DNA of 64,000 bases, taken from Pycnococcus provasolii (lineage: Eukaryota > Chlorophyta > Pseudoscourfieldiophyceae > Pseudoscourfieldiales). Location of the stretch: NCBI GenBank assembly GCA_049487715.1, contig CP150559.1, positions 558,001 to 622,000 on the forward strand, written 5' to 3'. A model generated the notes under the pieces. That model saw only the letters and a list, made by a program, of their open reading frames with translations. It was not told the origin of the DNA and did no database searches. Numbering within the stretch: position 1 is the first letter of the stretch; every line of letters starts with the position of its first letter. The position numbers were made by a program, and so were the translations under genes. Of this stretch, positions 29,598 to 39,413 are shown one piece after another.

Positions 29598-30704
29598 ATG
29601 CGCATAGCCATCGTGATCCCGACTTGCAACGACTCTCTCTACGTCGCCGAGTGCCTGAAGTCCATCTCCGCGGGTGCGAAGGGGTACGTGCAGTCCGTAA
29701 TTGTCGTCGATGCAGGGTCGAAAGACGGCACGCTGAGTGTGGTCAGATCGACGGGCTTGCACCAAAACATCAACGGAACCATCATTGAAGACTGCTCCGG
29801 AGGACGAGGCGCGCAGTGCGCGCTGGGAGCCAAGCGCATCTTCGAGGATGCCACTGGTAAACCTATCCCCAACCACGGAAAGGCGGACGTGCTCATGTTC
29901 GTCGACGCCGACACGCTCCTGCCCGCGAACTATGGCCAACACGTTTACGAGGCGCTCAAGGACAACAAGTGGGGCGCCTGGGAGTCTTGGTCGACGAGGA
30001 CTGATGTGGAGACGGACGCACTTGACGTGACAACAGGTGTTGTCAGCCACATATCGAGGATAAAAACGAGGGGGCTGGGCATCACGTATGCACACCAGTG
30101 TCTGTTCGTGCGACGAGAGGCGTATAAAGAGGCGGGAGGATTTCCGAATGTGCCACAGCTCGAAGACCTTGCCATATCCGGCGCGCTTAAGGCGATGCAC
30201 GGCCTGCCGATTTTGATTCCGTCGTCTACGAGTGTCGTGCACACAGCGATGCGGAGGGTGAGAAGCTTGGGGTCTGCGTACACGTACATGCTGAACAAGG
30301 CATTCACGCTGCACGAGGGTGAGGACATGGGCAGCCTTATCGCAGCGGAAGCTGCGTCAGGCAGCTCGTCTCCCGAGAAGAGCGCGGCTGAGGCGCACGG
30401 CGATGCGTTGGCAGCAAACGTCACGGTTATGGAGTTGCGGAGCACGCTAAAGGTTAAGGAGGATCGCATCAAGAAGTTGGAGAGGCGCTGCGCGGCGCTC
30501 GAGGCTGAAAAGCTTGAGCTCGAGCATCTCTTGCTGGAGCTTCACGGCGACGAGCGATTTCGCGAGGCCTTAGAGACAACCCGCGGGCTAATTGCGCAGA
30601 AGGTTGGCGCACCGGCCGTGGAGTCGACGCCTTCATCGACCGCACCGTCTTCTGAGATTGGTGACCGCGTCGAGAACCAGTGGTCGATAGAGACAGGCCA
30701 TTGA
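29598..30704 (+). CDS. Family-2-like glycosyltransferase with coiled-coil tail
   Basis: Start chosen at MRIAIVIPTCNDSLYVAECL (29598), a classic GT-A opening; an upstream Met at 29562 adds 12 residues. About 368 residues. The GT2 fold is shown by VIVVDAGSKDGT, the metal-binding FVDADTLLP (DxD), and LEDLAISGAL (ED motif, catalytic base region). The C-terminal third is a coiled coil, with residues encoded by 30432-30602 closely matching the tail of the adjacent CBM20 protein (both contain ERFREAL). No transmembrane helix or signal is clear, so a cytosolic or peripheral enzyme is likely. Substrate is unknown; the context suggests a glucan-related or starch-associated role, by inference only. Confidence 0.87.
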   Translation: MRIAIVIPTCNDSLYVAECLKSISAGAKGYVQSVIVVDAGSKDGTLSVVRSTGLHQNINGTIIEDCSGGRGAQCALGAKRIFEDATGKPIPNHGKADVLMFVDADTLLPANYGQHVYEALKDNKWGAWESWSTRTDVETDALDVTTGVVSHISRIKTRGLGITYAHQCLFVRREAYKEAGGFPNVPQLEDLAISGALKAMHGLPILIPSSTSVVHTAMRRVRSLGSAYTYMLNKAFTLHEGEDMGSLIAAEAASGSSSPEKSAAEAHGDALAANVTVMELRSTLKVKEDRIKKLERRCAALEAEKLELEHLLLELHGDERFREALETTRGLIAQKVGAPAVESTPSSTAPSSEIGDRVENQWSIETGH

Positions 30705-31715
30705 AAGTGGCTTCCATTTGTTTGATTCCATTTGAGAAAATTGTTTTTGTTTGTGTGAATTGGTGATAATGGTGGACTATTGTGGTTTTACTTCCCTCTG
30801 TAATAATTACAGCATTATCAACAAGAATGATTCATCACCGCGTGTAACAACGATGACCCATGCACGCATTGCCCGCCTAATCCTGCTTCGCATGAGCACC
30901 AAAGCGCAACTATCCTAAGTATATTTGGTGGGATGTTTGAATCTGACGTCGCCGTAGCTGATACCTCAAAGACGGCGTACACATCATCCTTGTATGTAGT
31001 GCACGGCATTGCGCTCAACTTGGCGATGTTCACGCCGACGTTCCGGATGACACATGCGCGCCATTGTTGTTTTTGTTGTGACTTTTGCAGTCACTTTCTC
31101 CCGGTGCCCGGAATAAGTAATGTGCGTTCGGCGACAATACCGAGCGGATCGCCAGCACATCGATGCCCGCGGTCTCCGGGTCGTACCGCGGGCATCGGCA
31201 GTCACTCCTGCGGATGTCATGCTAGCAGATCGACCCGCCTCCGCAGATACGGCACCGAGTCCTCGTGGCGACTCCTCGTTCTCGATTGTGTGAGGCAAGC
31301 ACTCGAGCAAAGTGTGGTTGGTGGCCAACCGGCGGGTCCGGGCGGCCGGCGACGCCGATGTAGAAGCGCGCGTTAGGGTCGTCGCAAAGTCTTCGAACGT
31401 GAGTCGTGACGCTTCCTCTGCCGTTCCGTGCCCGTGTTCTAAAGGTTAGTTCCCACGGGTCGTGCTCACCTTCCACCCTCCCGTTGCGAGAGAGTGCCCG
31501 ACCGGGATCCCCAGGGGACGCAGGCTACGACCAGCCGTTCCATGACGGACCCCCCCCAAAGGGAACTGGAATCTGATCTCGAGCATTTCGTAAACGGCGG
31601 AAGAGGCCGAGGATCCCTCCATCACATCAAGATCAAGGCGTTTTTTCCCCTTTCCCCTTTCCTCTGTTTCCTGCCGCGTGCGTGCGTGCGTCGTCATTCC
31701 CCTCGGTTTGTTCGG
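30705..31715. other. Intergenic region without recognised gene
   Basis: About 1 kb between two plus-strand genes. AT-rich to 31080, then GC-rich with an inverted GATGCCCGCGG / CCGCGGGCATCG pair (31161-31197). Some frames are open but none protein-like. The ligase 5' UTR lies at the right end. Confidence 0.55.
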
Positions 31716-34700
31716 ATGTCTGCTTCGGCCGCTCACCAGGAGGAGGCTCTAGGCTCTAGTGGTAATGTGGCGTCTGCGGCTGGTGCGCCTCATATGGCAT
31801 ATGAGTGCCGCATATGTCGGTCTTCGGAAGGGACGCTCTTCCACCCGTGCAAGTGCACGGGCTCCATAAGGTACGTGCACGAAGCGTGCCTCGTGTCGTG
31901 GATCGACTCCAAGAGAAAAGCGGGACAGACGACAAACACGTCGAGGTGCGAGGTGTGCAACAGCGCGTTTCGCTTCAAACCACTCTACGCACCCTCCGCA
32001 CCCGCGCAACTCACCACCGGACAACTCTTTGGAGGAATCCTCAAGCGAACCACTTCCGTCGCGACACGCACACTGCGATTCCTCGTCGTCGCGTGCGTGT
32101 GGCTCGTCGTCGTGCCGCTCGCGACGTGCTGGATGTGGCGCGCATCCATGGCGCGGAGCGTCGATGAGGCCATGCGCGCATTTGCGGACCGCACGACGCC
32201 TTCGGCAGCCATCGCCGACTGCGTTTGGGGCTCGTTCATATCAGCCATCCTCGTCGTCGCCGCCGTCGCGTCGGCATCCGTACGCGAGGCGGTGGAGCTC
32301 GCTTGGCCGCCGCCAGCAAGGGCGCGCAACAGAGCGCACGGCGCGCGGAGAAGGCGGAGGAGGCGGCGGCGGCGTGCCGCGGGCGATAACGACGGAGCCA
32401 ACGACGCCGAGGTGGGTGATGGCGAGGGGCAAAGGGTGATGGGCCAAGAGGTGCAGCACGTCGAGAATACGGACGAAGAAGGTGGTGAAGAGCAGGAGCA
32501 GCAACTTCAGCAGGACGAAGACGGGTTCGTCTTCGCTCCAAGACCCAACCCTAACCCTAACCCAGGGTACGAAGGCACCGACACAGAAGACGACGACGAC
32601 GACGACGACGACGGCGAGAATGACGACGAGAATGACGACGACGACGACGACGACGACGGCGAGATTGACGACGAAGACGACGAAGACGACGAACTTGGTG
32701 GCGTTGGCGTGCTCTTCGACGTTCCCTTCGATGTGCTCGTCGGATGGAACGGAACGTGGCACTCGCTCGCCAGCCATGTCGGCCTCGCACTGCTCAGCAA
32801 TGCATTCTTCCTGCTCGTGCTGATCCTTGTGCCGTTCACGGTTGGCCGCCTCGCCGTCGCTCACGGCACCTCCATGGAAGCGAGCGCGTCTTCGCCCGGC
32901 TTTGCGACACTGTGGATGCACTTCCCGTACACGTCGCCGCTTCTCGCGGCGGCGAATGAGATGCCCGTTCCCGCGAACGCGACGCTCGCAGCACTGTCAG
33001 TTTCCATCCCCAACACCGCGCCAGTTCGACTCACGTCGCTGAACAGGGCCACGGAGGCTGTCTTTCCCGTGGGCGGCGAAAGGCATCGCGTGGAAACGGA
33101 CCTCGACACCGCGCACATGCTTGCGCTTGGTCTACTCGAACTGGAACAGCGACTTCAGCTGCCGCCGCTGAATGACTGGGCCACGCTCATGCTTGGGTAC
33201 ATCGTGCTTGGATACGCCGCGGCGGTGATCTTCGCGGCGCATCTGACCGCGATGACGCTGCGCGTCGCCAGCGCCGCAGGACGCGGGGAACCTGACCAAG
33301 CAGTAGCGGAGGCTGACGGCGAGAATGTCGATGGCGACGGCGAGCATGGCAATGACGACGCGCGAGGACACATTCCACGTCTGTGGAGTTTGCCGCTTCT
33401 TCTCACGCCGTGGCGCGGTGGAGAAGACGCGCAAGGTGGCGCAGGAGCCGCGGCGTATGCAGCGATTGCTGCCGCGCTGACGCGCGTGGGAAAGTTTGCC
33501 AAGGCGACACTCTTTCTCTCTCTTGAGCTCTACGTCATGCCGTGCCTACTCGGCGTTTGGATCGACCTGTGCAGCTGTCCGTCTATCCTCGGGGTGCCAA
33601 TCGGAAAGCGCCTTCGCTTCCACGTGCGAAGACTTTACTCTGTGCCCGCGCGCCTGCTGACATTCAGCCTGTGGCGTTGGGTTGTCGGCGTCGCATTTCT
33701 CATGCATCTGAGCTTTCTGTCATCCGTGGTGAAGAGTGTTGTGAAGAAGGACTGGGAGTGGATTTTCCTCCCAGACGACGAAGACATGCCCCTCAACAAT
33801 AACGAAAATAATGCTCCTCGAAATGGTGAAGGCGCTCGAGCGGAACCCGCGGCTGACAACAACAACAACAACAATAATAACAACAACAATAACAATGATG
33901 CGCCGCCCGATGTCGACGATGACGCACACGCGGATGCCGGATTCACGCCGAATCAGCTGTGGCGAAGCTGGCAGGAGCGCCGCCTGGTACCTCACCTCTG
34001 TCGTATCAGTGCGACGCTCATGCTTTATTCGAACCTCGTGGTGCTCTTCCTCTACATTCCTCTATCCGTGGCCAAGGGCTTCGACACGTTTCGGATATTC
34101 CCACTGCGATTGACAGGCAGCTTCTGGCTCTTCCACAAAGCGCCGTTCAGCCTCGACGTTCTGCTTCTCCATGTGCTACTTCCCTTCACCGTCGAGCACG
34201 CGAGGCCGCGACGATGGTCTGAGGCGCTGGTGCGTGGGTGGACAGAACTTGTGACACGTGCACTTGGCGTGCGTGATGCGGTATTACCTGAAGGTGCTGC
34301 TGGTGCTGGTGCTGGTGCTGCTGCTGCTGCTGCCGCGGGTGGCGGTGGTGGTGGTGGCGTCGTCGCAGCTGACGGCAACGCCGCCGATGCCGGCATTGAC
34401 GCTGGCCCGGCAACTCAACCTGCTGCCCCGGTAGGTTCTGGTGATGCAGACGCCTCGCCAGAGTCGCATCCTGTCGTCGATGAGGAGGATTCACCACCGC
34501 CACCTCCTACAAACTCCGCCGAATCAGCTGTGGCGAATGCACAGGGATCATCGACGCAGACGAGTGAGGCTGCGGGGAACCCCGAAACACGTCTAAACAG
34601 CCGCATCCTAGCATTCGTTGCAGTCAGCTGGCTTTCACTAGTGCTGAGCTATGCGGCAATGCTGTCTGTGCCCATTGCAGTTGGCCGATATGTGCACAGA

Positions 34701-35588
34701 CTTCTCTCCGTGCTCGGTCCGATGGCACCACCGCAGACGACGGCGATGGCGTCTTCGGCAGCGGCGGCAGCAGCCGCAAATGCAACAGCCGCCGTGTCCG
34801 GCGGCACCGCCGCCATCCCCTCGCCCGTGCTCCACGACGCGTACGCGTACCTAATCGGCGCGTACGTCACCTGGGCTGTGCTATGGATTGTAAACCGCTG
34901 CGCAAGCCGCGTTCAGGGGCGCACGATCGGCGAGCTGATGAAGTCAACGGGTAACTGGGCCGCTTCGGCGGTGGCCTGCGTTTGCGTGTGGGGCCTTCTC
35001 GTTGGCGCCGCGCCTCTCGCGCTTGGCATTCTGTTCGACCTCGCCATCTGGACGCCACTTCGCTATCGCCTTGATGAAATTGCGCTCATGACGTACCAAC
35101 ACAACTGGATTGTCGGCGCGGTGCTGCTGAAGCTGGCGCACCGTGCGGTAGTCTTTCTGGCTGCGGATGCGGACGTTCGCGAGGCGCCCACGTCGCCGCT
35201 ACCCGCATGGGCGGCAGTATGGCGCGGCAAGATTGCGCGTTTGGAGCGCAACGGGCTCGAGCGTTTCGAGGCTCGGTGGGTCTTCACGGAAATCGTGAAG
35301 CCACTTCTCGCGACGATGGCCACCGCACTTGCTGTTCCGTACGCCTCGGCACATTTCACTGGAACAGCCGCGACGAAGCTCGCGTCCACGTACCCGGAAT
35401 TCTTCTCGCCGTTCGCCCTGTCACCCCCGACGATTGCAGGTATGCTGAGATACTCGCACGCCGGCGTGACTGGGCTGTGCGCGATTTGTCTTCTGGCATT
35501 GCATGTGCCTGCCGGCGCTCGCACCGTGCACGCCGCGGTTCGCAATGACCTGTATTTGGTAGGTCGCCAGCTGTGCAACCACGAGTAA
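31716..35588 (+). CDS. DOA10/MARCH6-type RING-CH E3 ubiquitin ligase
   Basis: Large ER membrane ubiquitin ligase of the ERAD pathway. Start chosen at MSASAAHQEEALGSSG (31716); an open extension upstream to 31494 has no family likeness. About 1290 residues. A C4HC3 RING-CH finger sits at residues ~31-85 (CRICRSSEGTLFHPCKCTGS, VHEACLVSWI, CEVCNSAF). Many hydrophobic helices follow through the C-terminus, interrupted by long acidic and Ala/Asn-rich loops. Size, N-terminal RING-CH and polytopic layout match Doa10, MARCH6 and plant SUD1, which degrade sterol-pathway and misfolded proteins. Odd: an Asp/Glu-rich loop contains a telomere-like repeat encoding NPNPNP (32545-32563), and Asn and Ala homopolymers sit in later loops. 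TGTAA at 35609. Confidence 0.9.
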   Translation: MSASAAHQEEALGSSGNVASAAGAPHMAYECRICRSSEGTLFHPCKCTGSIRYVHEACLVSWIDSKRKAGQTTNTSRCEVCNSAFRFKPLYAPSAPAQLTTGQLFGGILKRTTSVATRTLRFLVVACVWLVVVPLATCWMWRASMARSVDEAMRAFADRTTPSAAIADCVWGSFISAILVVAAVASASVREAVELAWPPPARARNRAHGARRRRRRRRRRAAGDNDGANDAEVGDGEGQRVMGQEVQHVENTDEEGGEEQEQQLQQDEDGFVFAPRPNPNPNPGYEGTDTEDDDDDDDDGENDDENDDDDDDDDGEIDDEDDEDDELGGVGVLFDVPFDVLVGWNGTWHSLASHVGLALLSNAFFLLVLILVPFTVGRLAVAHGTSMEASASSPGFATLWMHFPYTSPLLAAANEMPVPANATLAALSVSIPNTAPVRLTSLNRATEAVFPVGGERHRVETDLDTAHMLALGLLELEQRLQLPPLNDWATLMLGYIVLGYAAAVIFAAHLTAMTLRVASAAGRGEPDQAVAEADGENVDGDGEHGNDDARGHIPRLWSLPLLLTPWRGGEDAQGGAGAAAYAAIAAALTRVGKFAKATLFLSLELYVMPCLLGVWIDLCSCPSILGVPIGKRLRFHVRRLYSVPARLLTFSLWRWVVGVAFLMHLSFLSSVVKSVVKKDWEWIFLPDDEDMPLNNNENNAPRNGEGARAEPAADNNNNNNNNNNNNNDAPPDVDDDAHADAGFTPNQLWRSWQERRLVPHLCRISATLMLYSNLVVLFLYIPLSVAKGFDTFRIFPLRLTGSFWLFHKAPFSLDVLLLHVLLPFTVEHARPRRWSEALVRGWTELVTRALGVRDAVLPEGAAGAGAGAAAAAAAGGGGGGGVVAADGNAADAGIDAGPATQPAAPVGSGDADASPESHPVVDEEDSPPPPPTNSAESAVANAQGSSTQTSEAAGNPETRLNSRILAFVAVSWLSLVLSYAAMLSVPIAVGRYVHRLLSVLGPMAPPQTTAMASSAAAAAAANATAAVSGGTAAIPSPVLHDAYAYLIGAYVTWAVLWIVNRCASRVQGRTIGELMKSTGNWAASAVACVCVWGLLVGAAPLALGILFDLAIWTPLRYRLDEIALMTYQHNWIVGAVLLKLAHRAVVFLAADADVREAPTSPLPAWAAVWRGKIARLERNGLERFEARWVFTEIVKPLLATMATALAVPYASAHFTGTAATKLASTYPEFFSPFALSPPTIAGMLRYSHAGVTGLCAICLLALHVPAGARTVHAAVRNDLYLVGRQLCNHE
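32545..32563 (+). repeat. Telomere-like repeat inside the ligase coding region
   Basis: About three CCCTAA units in frame, encoding Asn-Pro repeats in an acidic loop. Same motif as the intergenic tracts. Confidence 0.8.
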
Positions 35589-35608
35589 TTTCACTTTACT
35601 ACTGTACT

Positions 35609-35613
35609 TGTAA
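35609..35613 (+). terminator. TGTAA poly(A) signal
   Basis: TGTAATAAA 20 bp after the ligase stop, combining the algal TGTAA with an AATAAA-like hexamer. Confidence 0.55.
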
Positions 35614-35664
35614 TAAAAATCCTAAGATTGCTCATTCATTAAAAAAGAATCTATCAACATTCGT

Positions 35665-35669
35665 TTACA
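35665..35669 (-). terminator. TGTAA poly(A) signal
   Basis: TTACA on the plus strand, TGTAA for the minus-strand PEX16 gene, 8 bp past its stop. Confidence 0.5.
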
Positions 35670-35676
35670 AGCTTGT

Positions 35677-36903
35677 TTACGTTCCGTTCACGTAATAATA
35701 CGACTGCTGCATGTTTTCGGCAATGTCGATGCCGCGTGCGAGGAGTCCGCCAACAAGAGGGACATATGCCTCCGTGCCCCTTTTTAAGCGACCCAGCGGT
35801 CCTGCGATGACGGCGTCGAAGATCGGCGAGCGGAGAAGATAGAATGCAATCGCACGACGACGACGCAGCAGCTCCTCCTTCTCCTGCGTGCTTCGGGTGG
35901 CGGCGGATGTTGCAGTCTCGCTGGCAGAGGCGTCCGCGGCGCGATGGAGAGCAAGGCTCGTGGCATCGAGGCCGAGGCTTGTGATCCACGGCGTCCACGC
36001 ACGCCGCCCGTACTTGCGCAGAAGGGCGGCGTAGACGACGGGTCGCACAACGTACACGAGTTCCGCAGCTGCGTGTAGTCGCTGAGCTCTCACGACTTGG
36101 CGTGGCTTGGGTGGCTGCAAGTGACGGTGCTGCATCGGTGTTTCGGTGGTCGACGCGGGTGCTGGTGCTCCAGCCACAGCGGGTGCATTTGCGACATCGC
36201 AAGAGCCGCCCTTGCTGTCTGGTAGTGCAGGCGCCTGCTTATGCGTTGCAAAGCGAAGCAGCGCGGCGTGCACGGCGGCTGCACCTCTTCTGCGTTCGTA
36301 CACGAGGTCGCGTCTGAAAGGCGCGCATCCGTGTTTGCTGTTGAGCTCTCCTCCGCCGTCGACAAGCAGTCTCGCGTTTCCCTGCATGAGCATGGCGATT
36401 CTCGCCGCCGCCTTGATCGCCTCGACTCCCGTCATGGCGGTGTAAAGTTTCTCGTCTCCGTTTCCGTTTCCTTGTTGTCGTTCAGCGACGAGTTCGACGA
36501 GGTACTCGACTTGTCTGACAGCTGCGATGACGAACGGCCAGGGCACTTCTTTTTTTGTCGAGGACGTCGTGTCATCAGCACTTGCTTGTATTGGCGTTCC
36601 TCCCGCCGCAGCGAGAAGTGCGGCAGCTTGGTTTCTGGTTTCGACTTGTGCGATGGCGTCGTGCGAGATGGTGATGAGTCCGAGGATGCATGAGACGACT
36701 TCGATTGTAATTTCTGGGGAGGATGACGACGAGGATGACGACGACGAGTTGTCAGGGAGGAGCCACGTGGAAGCTGAGAGGGTTGATTCTAGCATTGACA
36801 AAAGTGCCCGGTTTTGGAACACGAACGCCTTGTACGACGACCAGAACGATGACAGAGGAGAAGATGAAGATGAAGAAGAAGATGAAGATGCTGAGGAGGA
36901 CAT
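35677..36903 (-). CDS. PEX16: Peroxin-16 (PEX16), peroxisome membrane biogenesis
   Basis: A 408-residue integral membrane peroxin that helps insert peroxisomal membrane proteins. After a polyserine start, SYKAFVFQNRALLSMLESTL and ASTWLLPDN match the PEX16 N-terminus. Further family segments are VRPVVYAALLRKYGRRAWTP and, near the end, RRRAIAFYLLRSPIFDAVIA with a C-terminal hydrophobic stretch LVGGLLARGIDIAENMQQSY. Length is slightly above the usual ~340-370 because of Ser-rich and Gly/Asn-rich inserts. The serine run is encoded by TCG/TCA/TCT repeats, so its length may vary. Convergent with the ubiquitin ligase. Confidence 0.85.
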   Translation of the reverse strand: MSSSASSSSSSSSSSPLSSFWSSYKAFVFQNRALLSMLESTLSASTWLLPDNSSSSSSSSSSPEITIEVVSCILGLITISHDAIAQVETRNQAAALLAAAGGTPIQASADDTTSSTKKEVPWPFVIAAVRQVEYLVELVAERQQGNGNGDEKLYTAMTGVEAIKAAARIAMLMQGNARLLVDGGGELNSKHGCAPFRRDLVYERRRGAAAVHAALLRFATHKQAPALPDSKGGSCDVANAPAVAGAPAPASTTETPMQHRHLQPPKPRQVVRAQRLHAAAELVYVVRPVVYAALLRKYGRRAWTPWITSLGLDATSLALHRAADASASETATSAATRSTQEKEELLRRRRAIAFYLLRSPIFDAVIAGPLGRLKRGTEAYVPLVGGLLARGIDIAENMQQSYYYVNGT

Positions 36904-37274
36904 GTTCTTAAATACTACTACGATAAGTACTCCTGATGGCAGTCTCTGAGTATCTGAGAGTGGTTTTTGATCAGTTCACGCCTTCACGCACGCCTCAAGT
37001 GGTTGCCGAATATACAGTATTCCCTTTCCCAACGAACGAACCACTTGGAACCACGGATGAAGATGAAGATGAAGACGACGATGAAGAGGAACGAAATCAA
37101 TGCACACGGCAAACCATTTACCTCCTCGATGGCGAAGAAAACATTTTCGGGGTTGGATTGGATTTTTGATTGGGGGTTCGGGGTTGGATTGGATTGATCA
37201 ATTGGGGGTTTGGATGTGCCATTCTTCGCTTTGAGCTTTGTCTCACTCATAACCCTTAGGTACAGTAACTAGTC
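36904..37274. other. Divergent intergenic region
   Basis: About 370 bp between PEX16 and the small membrane protein. Contains GATGAAGATGAAGA-type repeats near 37055-37085 and a doubled GGGGTTGGATTGGATT motif (37148-37195). No gene. Confidence 0.55.
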
Positions 37275-37946
37275 ATGGCGTCATCAAAAAGTGTGGATTT
37301 GTCAAAGCATCATCCTCGACGTCGGCTTAAGCCTCAGGAGGGCTTTAGGGACTCACAGGTCCCTGCGAGTCCCTCCTCTCACTGTAGTCACTCGTCGTCG
37401 TCTGCGCAAAAAATATCGTCATCTTTCCCGCCGCTCTTTGGACGGTTACCTCGATCGTATTTGGTATTCGCATCGTCGCTGCTCTACCTGCTTGTCGCAG
37501 CCGCGTTCCTCCACGAACAAACGACGACGCATGCAAGCGGAAAGCCGTTCAGTGACACAAATAATGAAGCCTTGCCCGAACAAATCTATGCACTGCTGAG
37601 AACAGTTTCCCACCACGCGCTGTTGCCGTACTACTTCACACTCGTGACGTTCAACAGCTGCATGGCGGACAGCGTAGCGCCCAACTCCGTCTTCTGGCTG
37701 CGAGCTGACCAAGTCACGGCGTGCCTAGGAGTTGTCATCATACTCGCGCACCACTACACGAGCCACTATCGCAACCTTATGCAGCTCATCGCGGAGTTCG
37801 CGTTCGGAGTCTTCTGGATTATGTACGCACGCCTCGCAGTCACGCCCGAGCAGTACATTGTCAGACAGAGCCTTTGGCACCTATTCTCCGTCACAGCCGC
37901 GATCGTTGACGTAAGCACGCCAATCTGGAAAGAGGCACTGTCGTGA
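37275..37946 (+). CDS. Small multi-pass membrane protein, unknown
   Basis: A 223-residue protein. The first ~55 residues are Ser/His/Lys-rich and hydrophilic. About five hydrophobic helices follow: SYLVFASSLLYLLVAAAFL, ALLPYYFTLVTFNS, ACLGVVIILAHHYTSHY, LMQLIAEFAFGVFWIMYARL and LWHLFSVTAAIVDVSTPIW. Some helices carry His and Tyr. I do not recognise the family. The basic Ser-rich N-terminus could be an organelle signal. TGTAA lies at 37970. Confidence 0.72.
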   Translation: MASSKSVDLSKHHPRRRLKPQEGFRDSQVPASPSSHCSHSSSSAQKISSSFPPLFGRLPRSYLVFASSLLYLLVAAAFLHEQTTTHASGKPFSDTNNEALPEQIYALLRTVSHHALLPYYFTLVTFNSCMADSVAPNSVFWLRADQVTACLGVVIILAHHYTSHYRNLMQLIAEFAFGVFWIMYARLAVTPEQYIVRQSLWHLFSVTAAIVDVSTPIWKEALS

Positions 37947-37969
37947 TGTAGAAATATGCAAAAAGAAAC

Positions 37970-37974
37970 TGTAA
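37970..37974 (+). terminator. TGTAA poly(A) signal
   Basis: TGTAA 24 bp past the small membrane protein stop. Confidence 0.55.
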
Positions 37975-37990
37975 TATACATTTCATTCAT

Positions 37991-39413
37991 TCACATCCCA
38001 CGCAAAGTGTCGCGAACACGCGAAAGCACGCGCGCCTTCTCGCGTCGGAATGACGTCGCGAGCTCGCTCAGATGACTCGTTCCAGGCCGACCGTGCACAT
38101 CGCCCAATGACGCGAGAAGCTCGTCGCAGCGTGCGGCGATGGCGCCGGAGACTGCATGCGCATTGCCGCCCGCTGCCGTGGATAGAATCGCGGATGCTCT
38201 CGTGTCCACGCAAGCGTCCGCGCGCACGAGGAGCTCGTCAGCAAGCGGCACGACGTCGGCAGCATCGCCAATCGCCTCGTCGAAGTGCAGGCGGAAAGGC
38301 GCCTGAATGCGGTCCACCTCCATGTCGGGCGGTGCATCCAAGGGAAGCAGCGGCACACGCGGCACGGCATCTCCCACCTGAGGCGTTGCGCCACGCGCGC
38401 ACGACGCTGCTTCCGCCGATACGGCGGATGCGCCAAAATACCGTTCTGCCCACGCGGCGCACGCGTGAACGTCATCCCATAGCCTTGCGATGTCATGACT
38501 CGCATTCGGGAGCAGGAAGCCGTAGTAGAGGAAGAAGTCGTCGTTCGCGCGCGTGTCGCCGTACGTAAAGAGAAGCTGGTCGCCCTTCGCGATGGAGGAA
38601 GTCGCCACGACGTGGATGATGTCGTTGCCCTCGCCCTCACGCCTCTCCTTGGCGAGCGCAATGTTCTTCGCAGCCCCTCCGTGGTTGAGCATATCCACCG
38701 CGGGGATCATCAGCCGCGCGCCTCCCGCTCTTGTGCGCAGAGTTCGGCTCAGAACGCTCGCTATTGCCCACCGCCATGCATCCGCGTCGAAGCGCGTATC
38801 GCGTCGCGCGGCGTCATACACCAGCTCGTCGAGCTCGCGCACGGCACGAGCGGCGTACGCGAGCCCGTCGTCAAGCAGGGTTGCAACACCCTCGGCGTCG
38901 GCGAGCACGCTTCCCACGTCTTCAAGCTGAGGGTGCAGAGTGTCGACATATGGCGCCCACTCGCTTTGCCTTCCTCGTGCACGTTCCACGAGCAGGAAGT
39001 GCGCGAAAGCCACGGGCCACGGCACACTGTCTCCTCCCGGCCCGTACGCCGCACGTGCGCCCGCCTCGTCGATGGTGGCTGCAAACGGCACGCTGAGCAG
39101 GCTTGTGTTAGCTGCGGCGTCAGCTTGTGCCGTCACGCCTCTCACGGTCGCGTCTCCCATTGCGCAGTCTTCGACCGCCAGCGGCACGCCGAATGCGCGG
39201 CCCGAGTCCCTTGTGTCTTTCGTCTGCGTCGTTGAGCCAGACGTGGAGTTCGCTCCACCTCGCTTCTATCGAAGCTGAGGATGGGGATAAGCTAGCCTCA
39301 GTTTCGTTGGCCGACGCATATTGTTCGTTGTTGTCGTAAAAGGGGGCAGCTGCATGACGTTGCGATCGAGAACGACGCTTATGTGATTTTGCGGAGGAGG
39401 AGAACCAAAACAC
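37991..39413 (-). CDS. SET-domain lysine methyltransferase (Rubisco LSMT-like), frame-shifted
   Basis: Protein lysine N-methyltransferase of the SETD3/SETD6/LSMT class. The main frame (37991-39187) carries SET landmarks MIPAVDMLNHG and QLLFTYGDTRANDDFFLYYGF, then a Rubisco-methyltransferase-type C-terminal helical domain. It has no ATG: upstream it reads TRDSGRAFGVPLAVEDC until an in-frame stop at 39266-39268. The expected N-terminal part, including EARWSELHVWLNDADE, lies in another frame that starts with an ATG at 39413. The two frames meet at about 39205-39230. I annotate them as one gene with a one-base disruption or an unrecognised tiny intron. The Ser/Arg-rich start could be a transit peptide. 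Substrate is unknown; Rubisco large subunit or aldolase are candidates by family. Confidence 0.8.
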
